Assembly (NCBI GenBank): GCA_009617715.1
Contig: VTFK01000263.1
Coordinates: 496,001-560,000 of the forward strand
Length of the DNA: 64,000 nucleotides
Reading direction: 5' to 3'
Source: Plectrocnemia conspersa
Lineage: Eukaryota > Arthropoda > Insecta > Trichoptera > Polycentropodidae
Shown: positions 27,047 through 39,819 of the stretch, in pieces
How positions within the stretch are numbered: position 1 is the stretch's first letter
Layout: every line of letters begins with the position of its first letter
Made by a program: the position numbers and the translations under genes
The notes under the pieces: model-generated
What the model was told of the DNA's origin: nothing
What the model saw: only the letters and a program-made list of their open reading frames with translations
The model's database searches: none

Positions 27047-28799
27047 TAACCCTTTGCGCTCGTAAGTCGACTATGTGTCGACATCGTATTTCAAGCGTTG
27101 TACTCGAACGTCGACAATATGTCGACAAAACTTTGAATGCATTTATTGGCTTTGTGTTCAAGCAAATTTTGAAAATTTAAATTTATTAATAGTAAAAAGA
27201 CTTCTGTTAAACACATTTCAGTAATATTGAATTTTTAACTTATGCAAATAACTCAATAATCTTAAATTTACAAGTGTAAGTTTATTGTAAAATTTTTCAT
27301 CGGAACATGGTCAAAGCGCGCGCTGTTAGGACGGCATCGCGCTAGACTTGACAGATTTAGGTTGTCAATTATTGCCTTACAACTGATTTTTTCCTTCTAA
27401 GGGCATCTATATTTTTATGATATGGGATGAAACGGGATCATATGCTCTAATTGTGCATAATTATTACTTTATATTGTGTGTCTGTTATGAAATAAAAATA
27501 TTTTTTTTAAGACGGAAAAAAGAGCGAGATGCCGTTATGCTAGCAGAGCTCGCTTACTCGCTCGCACTAATAACATGAGCGATTGACAACTATCGACCTG
27601 GGTACTCAACTCAAACGATAATATTAGTCTCGACACATTTAATATATTTTCGAGCTAGTAAATAGCTAAATTATGTAAAACAGAATTAGTAATCTGTGTT
27701 TTAATTATTTATAAATACATATATTGATTTTCTTTTAAAAATTATCCATATAATTACGAATGACGATATAATATTGAATTTTTAAGGACGTGACGATGAA
27801 TTCGATATTAACCGTGATATTATTACTGTGACAGTAATAGTATGCGTTTATGCTAAGATTATTTTTACCAATTTTAAATCTGGTACAAGTATTTAAAGTT
27901 TCAAGTTTTAGGATAATCTTTTAATGTAAAATTTTTTTATGATCAATTTATTTATATTTTTAGAACTGTTTTAATAAATTCAAAACTTAAAAATTCAAAA
28001 ATAAAGCCACGAGGCCAAACTACGCTGGTTCGCTCTAGGTGTAAAAACGCCTGCCAATCCAAAACAGATCCCCCAAAAAAAAAAAACAATGTAATATTTA
28101 TCATTTCTGCCTCAAATGGGCAAATACATACGAAAAAAACTTGTAGAATATTTGTCTAAATATAAAATTTGATCATTTTCACAAAATATAATAAAACTTT
28201 ACCAGCCCCACCTATTTGTTTTATGTACGAAAAAAATTGGGTGGGGCCTGGTCCTAATTGCATTTATATTATCACCACAGCTGATATTTTTTGAGCGCCA
28301 TTTCGAAATTTGTTAATATGTGGGGGCACCTATTCATGCCATATTTTTAAAAAATATTATGGTTCAAATAATTGATTTACAGCCTTAAATTATACTAAAA
28401 AGCCATTTTATTAGGCTCAAATGCTTACGCCACCTTTAAATGTCTAATGAGTACTGGCGATTTTCTTGATGACACCTATAGAAGTCATCCGCGGTGAAAG
28501 GGTTAAAAGTCTTGTAAAACATATTTTTTTTTCAGTGAGTTTTAGGATTGTATTACACTTATATAAATTTATCCATATTTAACACTCTAAAGGTGGATGA
28601 CTCAAATATGCGTCATTGAAAAACTATTGGTAAAAGTCGTTTATGCACAACATAATCAACACTTACACGTTTAATTGGATAAGATTTAAAACACAGTTAG
28701 TAAATTAGTGATATCTATTATATATTGTTAACTATAATTACAGCTTACAATCAATAGATGTCGCTTAGCAGTTAGGGCTTAATTTTAATAATAGCGCAT

Positions 28800-28890
28800 T
28801 CTTAATATTAAAATGTTTAGTTTGCTGCGGGACCTGAACCGATAGTCTCTAGGATATCAGTTCAACGCCTAAAGGACTACGACATTCCGG
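28800..28890 (-). repeat. tRNA-like sequence, candidate SINE or tRNA pseudogene
   Basis: Minus strand: GTCGTAGTCCTTTAGGCG (A-box-like), then GACTATCGGTTCAGGTCC (B-box-like, GGTTCxxxxCC) at tRNA spacing. It is followed by CGCAGCAAA and AT-rich sequence. The arms do not fold into a credible cloverleaf, so a functional tRNA is unlikely. Confidence 0.4.
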
Positions 28891-28976
28891 TTATACAAGA
28901 CAATCTAAATATAAAGTTGTAAAATCGCAATGACATGACTGAAGAATATAGACAAGGTTATTTTGCTCGTGTAACA

Positions 28977-29349
28977 CCATAGACCAGGGGTCGGCAAACC
29001 TTTTTTGTGAAGGACCAGATTGTAAATATTTTAAGCTCAGCGGGCCAGGAAGCAAAATTAAAATGAGCTTTATCATTTCTCTCAAATATTCAAATGTATT
29101 GCAAAAGGCGTTACGTGGGCACTGAAGATGCTTTCAAATTTAAAGTGCATAACGTCACGGTGAAATACAAAGCAATAGGAGCACCTTATAATGTGATACC
29201 TAGCTAGCTCATTAACTCGACGGTTGGCCGCTCTATTATAGCACATACTTTGATTTTTTTATATGTCAAATCTAACAATTACTTGCAGCCCGGATTAAAA
29301 TAACCAGAGGGCTGGATTTGGCCGTAATTTTCTGACCTCTGCCATAGAC
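28977..29349. mobile_element. hAT-type MITE with exact 8-bp target duplication
   Basis: The element is 28985-29341 (357 bp), flanked by CCATAGAC on both sides (28977-28984 and 29342-29349). The left end CAGGGGTCGGCAAACC and right end (reverse complement) CAGAGGTCAGAAAATT are imperfect inverted repeats. Near the ends are the GGGCCAGGA and GGGCTGGATTTGGCCGTA motifs often seen in hAT MITEs of animals. It has no coding capacity. Confidence 0.88.
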
Positions 29350-29433
29350 AGTGAATATATTAAAAAATATCTAATTTAATTTGGTCTTCTTTTTCGTATT
29401 TTAAATATTCCTATCCTAAGTGCATGTAAACGC

Positions 29434-30096
29434 AGGACAAATACCCCCTGGATAGATATATCTCCCATCAAAACTCCCCTGGACATTAACCCCCTGTACA
29501 AATAATCCCCTGTGCAAATAACCCCTGACAAATAGCCCCTGAAAATTAACCCCCGTGTAAATAACCCCTGACGATTAACCCCGCCACGTATAGAGATAAT
29601 TATTTTATATAAGTTGTTATTATTTATAATAAATGGTCATTATTTTAATAAAATAATGTTTAATACGAATAATCAGTATCAATACTAATTTATTTCATTC
29701 AGCAAAATACAGAATTTTTAAAATATCAATAAAACTAACACATTTACGAAGAAAATATACGTATTGTATATTTTGTACCGGTGACCGGTGCGAGCAAAAT
29801 TGTTATAAAGAGTATTAAAAAAATAAAAAATATTATTAGGCTAGATACATATGTATGTATAATACAGCTAAACTTTGGTAATGGCGTCAGTATATGTTTT
29901 ATTAAGTATAATAGAGCGTCACGAGACGTGTTAAGTAATATCTGTATTATCTTTATACGTGGCGGGGGTTAATTGTCAGGGGGATTATTTGCATGGTGGG
30001 TTAATTGTCAGGGGTTATTAGCACGGGGGGGGTCAATGTCAGGGGTTTTGACGGGGTTTATTGTCAAGGGGTATATTTCCAGGCGGTTAGTGTCCT
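29434..30096. mobile_element. Foldback element with arms made of C-rich/G-rich tandem repeats
   Basis: The left arm (29434-29600) is built of about eight degenerate copies of a roughly 18-20 base unit, AACCCCTGACAATTAACCCC-like. The right arm (about 29946-30096) carries the same units inverted (GGGGTTAATTGTCAGGGG-like). The inner edges match as inverted repeats: CCGCCACGTATAGAGATAAT at 29581-29600 against ATTATCTTTATACGTGGCGG at 29946-29965 (one mismatch). The 345-base centre is AT-rich. Long inverted arms composed of short tandem repeats define foldback-type elements. Outer boundaries are approximate. Confidence 0.75.
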
Positions 30097-31308
30097 AGAA
30101 CCATATTTCCTAATCTAGATTCTCCTTTATATATGGACCTTCGCTTTAATTTATTTGGAATCTCATTATCGGCAACTTAGCGTCAAAGTGTTAAATTTTG
30201 CTTTTTAAAAATCATTGGTTATATCGTCAAAATGTATCCTTTTGCTTAAAACATATGTGCTGATGTGCATATTGTTTGTGTTTTATTTATTGTAAGGTGC
30301 ATAACAATTTTTCGTATTAAATGTGTTTTTTTAAACGTTATTATATGTTGATATATGTTTTAATTAACTAACAGTATATTTTTTTTTTTTTTTTTATAAT
30401 ACGTTTATTGTAATCTGATTTTCTATAAAAGTCTAAAACTTGTTAATGGGAATATATTAACTATTTACCAAGAAAAAACAACAATTAAAAAAAAAACTAA
30501 AAACTAAGGTTTTACTAAGAAAAAAAAAAACAACAAGTAAAAAAAAACTTGTGCTCTTTGTAATTTTAATCTTGATTAAATTTTATTGTAACCATTTTTT
30601 TTTTGTATGAACGCAAATTGTTGATCGATGTTATGAGCGCTAAACGCTATAGAACGAGCGCGATGCGCAAGATAATAAGCGCATTGCGCCAGATAATAAA
30701 CGATAGGTGCAAAAAAAAATACAAACAGTCCAATATTTTTAATTATTCAGAATTCATATGACATCTAGCTATTTACAAATTTCTTAATGGTTATAAACCC
30801 CTGCCGCTACAGCACTCAGCTGTTTTTTTTTTAAATAATTCATTTATTTGTTTTACCGCGCATTTGATTGCGATGGACGAAAAAATCATCTAAAAAACAT
30901 CATTACATTTACCTTCCTATACTATGTATACCTAATACTATGTCATTTTTTTTTTGGTGAATAGTAAGTACAATTCTTCGTGAACACATTTTAATAAATT
31001 ATTCTTTTCTAAGTTTCATGGTTAACGTTTTACAAATTATTTAAAAAAAAAGTACAATAAAAAAAGTTATTTTCCGATTAAAGTATTTAAATTATAATAT
31101 ATTTTAAATATTTAATTAATTTTTTTTTAACTAAAATACTGACAAACTATCAATCTTTCGCTGTATTAATTTTAATTTGTAAAAAGATTAATCAAAACAT
31201 GTTTTATTTCATTTTTACTTCCATAAATTGAACATAAAAAAAGTCTCGAAATTAAATACGAGCTGGCGCTACCCCAACCAAAAAAAAAATACGAGTGCAA
31301 AGGGTTAA

Positions 31309-33229
31309 AAACAATTGTTAATTCTTTTTGTGATTTAAACTAAATTATTTGCTATTCAAGATTTTCCATACTTGAAAGAGTATAAATATTATTTGAAGTG
31401 GCACAAATTGTCTTGTTTTACTACTGTTTTTATTTGGGGCTTATTGGAGTCAAGCTTTGCCTATATATTTAAGAAATAAAATATAACATCAACATTAAAT
31501 TGAATAATATATGTAATTATTTATAAAATAATTGTTACCAAAATTATATTAATATAACAGGTTTCACCACAAACCACTCATCGATATCTCTATTTTTATT
31601 TAGACATAAAGATCAAAACACAAAGTTTAAAATTTATCTCTAAAATAAAATGTTAATATTTGTTTTAAAAGTTATTGTTGTAGTTAAATGAGATCCATAA
31701 GTCAGATTCTAAACAAAGAGAGCTCCAAGTTCTGTTCAAGTTTCAAATTGCATTTTCTATTTTTGCTAAGCGATGCACAGTCAAGTTAAAAGGAACAAAA
31801 CCGTTCAACTTAACGAATGGTAACACATTTTACTTTATTTTGAATACATATGTATAAGTTTGTATTTGTGTATACAATAGCGAGCACGATTTCAATTTCA
31901 ATGGACCCATTTTCACGGCTGTCGACTAAACGACATCGTGGCTTTGCACATTCTCCGTTTGGAGGGGAATTTTAAATTTTATAAAAAAATATAGACCTTC
32001 TATATTTATATTTCACTTTATAAGTATATATGTTATAAGCACAAGCATCTTTTAAAGCCAGCTTAAAGAATTATTGTTTAGAAAAAAAATATTGAGATAC
32101 AATACCGTTAAAAATTCTCGTTAAAACGTATTTTTTCAAAGATAAAAATACATAATTAAAATTCTTTTCCCATGATTTCAATTCTCAGAAATAAAATTCA
32201 ATATTTGCTGCTCGTATTTTATTATAAAATACACATTTTTTCAGGGTTGAACATATTGAACATATCCCCGCCTGTTCGATTAAGATAAAAGCGCTACAAC
32301 TTTCCAAAGCATAAACTGTTGTAGATTTTATTACCCAATTACCCAAAAATCAATGTTACGCGAAAAGTACATTGTATCTACACTCTTGCATCCAAAAGCT
32401 ACTTTGACCCATTATTATATATAATAAATATAAAATTATGATTGTATATAGATATTCTAGTACATTTATGAACGTATCGGTTATCCTATGTCATTAATCA
32501 TATTGGGAATCGCACGGTATTATATCAACATGTCAGGTATTTGTCGATGGGTAAATAAAATCGTCAATCAATAATGATTTATTTTAGGTTACACATTGTC
32601 AATAACGTTAATATATAATAATATTTTATTATATACGATATGACCATGTTTATATAATATGCATATGTATATCATTTTGAATACAAAAAATATAAACTAG
32701 GTATAAAAGATAAATTTAAATAAAGTAGAGGAGAATATTAAATTAAGTAAAAAATGGTAATATTTCATTTTCAAGACACGTCAAATAAAATATTCTCAAA
32801 GAAGTTATTTTTGAGGCAATAATCATTAGACAAGGAAAAGGTGACGTTATTTGTATTTTTATTCGATGTTCAAGGTCATTTAATTATTGTTAAATGCAAA
32901 GTATAATATATCTATAATATACTTCTCATTTTTATAATATAAGTATAATATACAATTAATTTTTAGTTATATTTATTTTTTAATCAAATAAAATAAGCAT
33001 ATGTTGTAATTACTATAAAAATATCTAAATATGTACGTACGTAAGGCCTGTTTATTGACTGTTCTTTAAGCCTTTTATTTCACATAGCTGTTAAAGCACA
33101 TTTATTTGGAACATATTTTATATGAATTCGTAAAATAATGTTAATCATAACGATGTCAATTTTTCCAGTACAATATTTTTTATTAATATGTCAAATTTTA
33201 CCATAATAGATACTCATTCCAGAACCTTC
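31309..33229. other. AT-rich sequence with one GC-richer island
   Basis: The island at 31700-31990 has balanced composition and no coding signal. The stretch right after the TTAA at 31308 could hold the rest of the interrupted retroelement, but I could not read convincing reverse-transcriptase motifs there. Confidence 0.4.
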
Positions 33230-34520
33230 CTATATCATAAATTCAGAGAAAATACAAATAAGTTGAATGTTGTGAATATTTTATGATGCAGTAATTTCTA
33301 AACTTTTGTGTTACAATGATGGTGAACTGGGAAATGTTCCAAGCAAATGAAATATATCTATGCGGATAGGCTTGCGAAATTTATTTTACGCATTATGATA
33401 CAAACGCGCATTGGTTAAATGTACGCACTTACATGTAACAAACAGCATTATTATGTGCATAAATTATTTATGATACATTTGTCTGGATTTTATGAATGAA
33501 GAAATTTATATGAAAAACTATTAATACGCGCCTGGCTATAATTCAAAGTAAAGTTTACAGCTAATTGCGGTTGGTTGAGGATTCGCAATATTTCAAGCGT
33601 TATTTGCAGGAGCCCCCGCAGTTAGAGGGAATTTAAAATTGCTCGAGGGTAACGGCCACAAAGCAAACAGATTCGCAATTATACTTTTTATGGACACGTT
33701 TGCTAGGGGTGGCGCATTCAATTACACATTTTTATGGACGACAAAAATAGAGCCTCAAAAACTTAAAGCGAAATTTTAAAATGAAATGCTTTTATTTCTT
33801 GAAAAATTTAGGTTCAATTATCACACTTATATATCAATATGTTTCAGAATGTCAAGATACGATGGTATTAAAAATAAGCCAATTATATTTTTTAATAATA
33901 CAACTCAACACGCCAGCGAAGACTCGCTCTTCCGAAACCTGCCATTTCAACTCCGCCGCCTGATAGCGTCATTTACATTTCTATACGTGAGTAGTAATTT
34001 ATATATGTTTATAAAATACACTGGTACCAGCTTTTTCGGCATCTATTTTGGTTACAAAGTCACACACCTTTGACTTTAAAATCCGAAAAGTGTATTTATA
34101 TTTTTACTGTTTTTGCAAGAAGTGTAGTATTTTTGTTTCAACATTATATATTACTATAATGAATCAGAAAGATAATACAAATAAAATAATAATAAAAAAA
34201 TAGCGTGACGTTAAGTAACTAGCATATTTGGAAATCTGTTGAATATTTTATGTAATTATTTGCTTAATTTAAATGGTTAAATAACAATATTTTAATTGCA
34301 CTACTGGGATACAAAAAACGATCTACGAAGGAGGCATAAATTCTCGCATTTACCCTAACGGTCGTGTTTTGCCTTACATAAAGACCCATACAACAATATC
34401 GAGGATAGGAATTTTGTGTAGTTAGTTAGTTTAGAATTATTTCCCACGTGATCAGGCACGTACGGTATTTTAGAAAGGGGTGCAAATCCCCGGTACATCG
34501 CACCATAAACATTAATCACA
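33230..34520. other. GC-richer island cluster plus dispersed repeat copy 2
   Basis: Islands at 33230-33760 and 34300-34520 look like non-coding DNA. The segment 33895-34090 is the partner of the repeat at 3960-4190. Confidence 0.45.
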
Positions 34521-35690
34521 CTATGGGAAACTATTTCAAATATATAATACTAAAACAATGTTTGTGTTTACACACTAATAATGTGTACTAATACACGACT
34601 AGCTATAGTTTATAAATATATGTATATACATATATGTGAGGATATAATTATTATTATTGTGTTAAATAATGTATTTATTTATTTAGGCCAATGCTAATTG
34701 CGCAGAAAAAATACGTTAAAAAAATTCTCACAATAAAAACATTAATATCTAGGCTACAAAACGCCAACCAATAGTCAGTACCTCAATAAGAACAAATCAA
34801 TACTATCTGTCAGATGTAAAAACACTTCTGTGAAATGAAGCACATTGTTATATATTTCATATTAAAAATTGAGTGAAGTTCTAGCTCTATTGATTGATTG
34901 ACATTTTTGGTAATGCCAAATGGTAATCTAATAGCTGATGAACGTGTACAGTTTTCTACAATCCTTTATAGAATATATTCTCAAAAAACCTTGAAGTTAT
35001 CAGCAAAAAAAAGGAATTTGACATTATGAAATATTACATAAATAAAATATATTTGATATATTATATATACAAATAATTGTATATGATACGTTTTATATTA
35101 CGCAGTCGGCAAACCTTTTGATTTACATATCCAAATCGTTTGATCGTTGCGTTATATATTTTTGATAAAATAAACAATAAAAAAGGGTTAAATTCGACAA
35201 GCTCCGTTTATATATCCCATTTTCGTAATAGGATAAATAAAAAAATGAGATTTCGTGAGCTGGTTCTTTAAAGGGGCAGAGGTCTGTAAATATTATTTTT
35301 ACTATTTCATCTACAAAATTTACGCACACCTCCATATTGCATACATAGTATAAACAGGAAACGTGATTAGAATAATCCCAACAATGTAAACTATTTTATA
35401 TATAGAATGGCCTAAAATAAACCACACAATGTTTTATAATCGATTCATTAATATTACTGGAAAATATACGTTCATTTAATGCACTGTATTAAATCGCAAA
35501 GTACTATATATACATTTTAATACTTATAAATCGTTTATATATATTATGTAATGAAATTTTAATTATATAGATGCTTTTAAAAAAAGTTAAAAATTAAAAT
35601 CGCTTTAAACTTTTTTTTTTATAAAATGGTTTACATCTATATTGCTTTTAGGAAATTTATAATATTTTTTTATAACAAATAAAAAAAAAA
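34521..35690. other. AT-rich sequence, no gene seen
   Basis: GCAGTCGGCAAACCTTTTGA at 35103-35122 resembles the left end of the hAT MITE at 28985, but no opposite end or target duplication was found. Confidence 0.35.
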
Positions 35691-36010
35691 AGGATGACAT
35701 CAGATTTGCATCACACTCAGTGTCGTTACGGTAACATCGCGTCATAAAACGTTAACGTACACGTATGTATGTAATTTCATGACCATGAAGGTTATCTCAC
35801 ATGCATAATGTAATTAAACAACAAGCCGATGACGCGATTGTCGGTCATGAAATTAATTAATGAATATTCATAGCCCTGCCACATAACATCAGTTTGAAGA
35901 ATCCAATTTGTGAAACGCCATACAGATTATCCGACAGGGTGGCACGAAACGTCTATGAGAATCAAATCGAAAAGTGGAAAATATACAGAATGACATTGCA
36001 GATACTGCAA
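35691..36010. other. GC-richer island with homeodomain-type sites, candidate enhancer
   Basis: Balanced composition, stops in all frames, and a dense core around 35830-35880 with ATTAATTAATGAATATTCAT and ATGCATAATGTAATTA. It has the composition and TAAT-site density expected of conserved developmental enhancers. Confidence 0.4.
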
Positions 36011-36916
36011 AATCGCATAAAATTACATGTATAACTAACGTTAAAAAAGAATTACATTTTTAAGACTAAAAATTGATAATAACTTGTAAAATAGTTTAAA
36101 TACTAAAAAAAATAGTTTAAATCAGTAGTTAATTTTTATTACAAGAATGTTTTAAAAATGATATCTATAATTGTAATCAAAGTATATTTATTAAAATAGT
36201 TAAGCATTTGTAGGCTGGAATCCGATTTTTTATATCAACCCATGTTTTTTATCATGTAATACATCTATATTTTGCTAGTAATCCCAAAAGGCTCACCCGC
36301 CAAAGGATTAAGTATAACCTTAACGAACAGGATTGCTAGAATTTTCCCAAAGTAAAATAAATTGTATACGGTTTAATTTTGCTCTAAACTTTCTCGTATT
36401 TTAATGTTTAAAAAAATAAAATTGTTTAAGATAAAAAAATATTTTTATATAAACATTAAATATGTATATATAATACTTTACTACAAAAACCTTGCAATTT
36501 AAACATGATAACTCGATGTATATGAAAAATTTGACACTAAATAACTTTTCAAAATGCAATTAGGTATAATATATAGCCGTTATTAAAACGGCCACATTTA
36601 AAGTAAAAAAATTGTCTTAATACGCGTTAAAAGCGCAATAAGCAAAATACTATTAGTCTTTACGATATGCCAAATTCCTTTATTATTCTGGTAAGTGCAT
36701 TTCGTACTTGACGATATACTTCGAGGCATTATTTCAAAGTAATTATAACGGTCTTTAAAAATACATGTGCTATTGTATTGACAAACAGGTCCAACGAAAA
36801 ATGACATATTCAAAGTCTGGAGGTCATATAACGCAAATATTCTAATAAAAAAACGGACGAAAATAAACACAGAAAATTATACCAATAAATATTCGTAATT
36901 GAGCGTCGTGGCGAGG

Positions 36917-37138
36917 ATGGGCAAGCAAGAAACCTTTCCTAGATATACATATACTTCCTTTCTGGATTCGCATCAATCACTACTTGAGATACCGCTTCCG
37001 CTTCCCTCTTCGGATCAACTCTGGTTCAGCTACGATGTCTTAAATCCAGAGTTCAACCCGATCATTGAAGAAGAATGGGTTACGAGATGCAGGCAAGGCA
37101 CAAAAACATCGCGCAAATACAATAACTGCAAATCGTAA
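36917..37138 (+). CDS. Short open reading frame, 73 codons, unknown, doubtful
   Basis: ATG with A at -3 and G at +4. The frame reads MGKQETFPRYTYTSFLDSHQ... and ends RCRQGTKTSRKYNNCKS, followed within about 25 bases by AATAAA. Codon use is balanced and there are few Ile/Asn/Lys AT-driven runs, unlike chance frames in this window. I recognise no domain. It could be a small gene, an exon, a pseudogene fragment or chance in a GC-richer island. Confidence 0.22.
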   Translation: MGKQETFPRYTYTSFLDSHQSLLEIPLPLPSSDQLWFSYDVLNPEFNPIIEEEWVTRCRQGTKTSRKYNNCKS

Positions 37139-39819
37139 GGCACTTAAAAATGTTGCACAATAAAAATATTATATGATAACTTTGCCTTATTTAATAATAA
37201 ACACGCTAACACTGATGTCAGGACAATATATAATATATATAGTTATCAAATTGTTTATATCTAAAGAAATTCTAAAATTAAATTATTATTAACTAAAAAA
37301 GTTTCATAAAATAATAAAGTAAAAAACTATACAAATGCCATTTTTAAAGAAATATAAATATAATAATAATCCATAATGATTTTTTTAAGACATTAAAAAA
37401 TCAACTAAACTTTATTTATCCTAAATATAATTAGAAATAAATAGTAAATGAATTTATAGTTTTTTTAAGCATGCTTTTTATAAATATTTTATTTATTAAA
37501 TATGTTAATATTTATTTATTATATTCGTTTTTATCCATTGATCTTGACCTTTCTGATATTCTTATCGACTTATATTTCAAAAACAAATAATTACATTATT
37601 CCTAATTAAATCAATCTAGTTTCAACTCGCAACGAAAACTTTGATCAACCTAAGATGTTTATTTAAACGTCAGTTAATGGGTCAAGAGGAGAACTTCCAT
37701 AAGTGCTTAAATAAAAGACGCCGCCCAGTCTTGTGGTTCAAACAAAAATGTTTATGCCGAAAAGTTAAATGACCCATAACTGTTGATTAATGAGACCTCT
37801 GGGTCGAATTTTATCTCGATTTTGGAATTTTTTCTCGCACTTCGTATTAAAAATACGATAAATTGCATCGGCTGACAAGAAATTTATATCTTAGCTTTTG
37901 CCTTAAATCTACGTGTTTACGTTGTAAAAATACTAATGTCTACGTGATGATTGAAAGTTAAAGTTAATTATGAAAACTTAAATTTTGCATTCTACGAGTG
38001 CTATATCATACTATCATAACGGTTGATAAAACGCTGTGAGAGTAACTCATAAATTAAAAAGTTTATAGTCAACGCATTGTAAGACCGTTATTAACTTTCT
38101 GTGGATAGTTTGGATTATGGTAATGTATAATGTAATTTTTTATTCGTTTTATAACTATTTTCAACGGTGAAAAATCTTGATTATAATTTATCGAAATATG
38201 AATTTATAATTTGTATTTTTTAAATATTTTAATTGAAAGTGGCGAGTTTTAATTTATTCAGTATATCATTAAAACTAAAGACGAAAATTTATTCATTTTC
38301 ACGACGAGTGTTTTCGTCAAGTTTATTTAAGATATTAGAATAATAATTGTGAATATTATTGTTAGAAAGTGAGATGTATTATTTAACAAAATACAATTGA
38401 AACAATAATTTACCAGTAACTACAATAAGCATACATACATATGTATTTAATATTATTTATGATATTAAAAAATATTTTTATAAATAAAATATTTTATTAG
38501 TAATAACAATTTGAAAATGTAATTGAAATAGTTAAAAAAATATATATAATCTTATATGAATAACCGTAGTCTAAAATTACAAAAAAAATGTTATTATTTA
38601 ATAAAAAAATAGTTTTTAATATTTATCCAAATTTAATGAAAAACTAAACGTCTAAGCTTATCGAACCAGTATTTTAGAGTATATCATAAAATTGTATATC
38701 TTAAAAATACCATAATACAGGTAAGCGGTTTTTTATACACACAAAAATACTTTTTAAATAAATGATTTATATTTTATCGTTATTTTTATTGTAAGAAATC
38801 CCTTATATATTTCCTGCTGTAAATATAATGGATCGTATCTTCTTGAGTGCTAGGTCAGAAATAAGGGCACTTTTCACATTGATTGTTGACTGAAGGTAGA
38901 AAATGGATAGTATACGATAATATGATACGAAAAAGAGTTCCATTAGACGCTTTTAAAGCCGAAAACCAACAAAAATGTAACAATAAAGAATTTTATAAGC
39001 TTCTGAAATCCAACTAAACAAATACTGCCTTACAAAATACAGGCCTGAATTAATAAACAAAGAAAAAGTTTTATCTTGTCCCGTATTTCGATGAGTATCT
39101 ATTTTATTATCATTTAAATGTTATCAAACATCCACAAAATTATTTAGATATTAAACATTAAAATAGCACTACATCATTTTCATATTGAATTACATATGCT
39201 TTAAAAATGAGAAAACAACTAAAGAAATCAGATAAATAATTATATATATTTTTAATATGGCAAATTACTGAATATATTAATTATTCTAGTTATTTTCATT
39301 TGCATTAAAAATATTAAAAATAACTATATTTATAAACTAAATTTTATTTCTTTATAATAAATATTATTTTATATTAAGACTTGGGAATCTAACAAAAATT
39401 TAATTTCAGATGCATCAATATGATTAAGTGCGATTCTTTAAAATGATATAATTACGTGTATATATTATATATTAAAAATATCTATAACCTTCAAAATTTT
39501 ACTCATAATTTCGAAAATCATTAATCGTTATCGTTAAATTACATAAAACATCATTGATTTTTTTTATATTTAATGAGGTATCGAATTTAGATATTATAAT
39601 TTATAAGGCTTCGTGCAAACCCACACTGTCTGCTTAAAAAAAATGTATCGTTTCCTCATTATTAAAAATATTTGACATACATCCTAACTGAATAAAAAAT
39701 CCCACACACGCTTTAACTGCGCGTGACTAGTTCAAAACCGCAAATATTTATATCTCAACCAAACTTTCTTTGATCTTTTTGCTTTGATAAATCTCAAACA
39801 TCCAAAATCAGTTTTTATT
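37139..39819. other. AT-rich sequence with a GC-richer patch
   Basis: Only 37630-37900 stands out in composition. No coding signal. Confidence 0.45.

Larger units (their letters stand above)
27046..31308. mobile_element. piggyBac-type element with TTAA target duplication, filled with nested insertions
   Basis: The left end is TTAA then CCCTTTGCGCTCGTA (27050-27064). The right end is TACGAGTGCAAAGGG (31290-31304) then TTAA. The 15-bp ends match as inverted repeats at 14 positions. CCCTTTG... ends on TTAA are the mark of piggyBac elements. GTCGAC-containing sub-terminal repeats follow the left end. The 4.25-kb interior has no transposase frame and contains other elements (28800-28890, 28985-29341, 29434-30096), so this is a non-autonomous or gutted copy. 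A further GTGAAAGGGTTAA at 28492-28504 resembles another such end with a different sub-terminal sequence. The right boundary may therefore be there, or a second element may abut. Confidence 0.7.

Noticed and set aside
28800..28890. Functional tRNA gene
   Set aside because: A- and B-box-like motifs exist, but no cloverleaf with a proper acceptor and anticodon stem could be drawn.
29440..30080. CRISPR-like or telomere-like repeat array
   Set aside because: Units are degenerate, unevenly spaced, and inverted between two arms around a core, which fits a foldback element. CRISPR arrays are not expected in an insect genome.
35103..35300. Second hAT MITE starting GCAGTCGGCAAACC
   Set aside because: Only one end is recognisable; no matching opposite end or 8-bp duplication.
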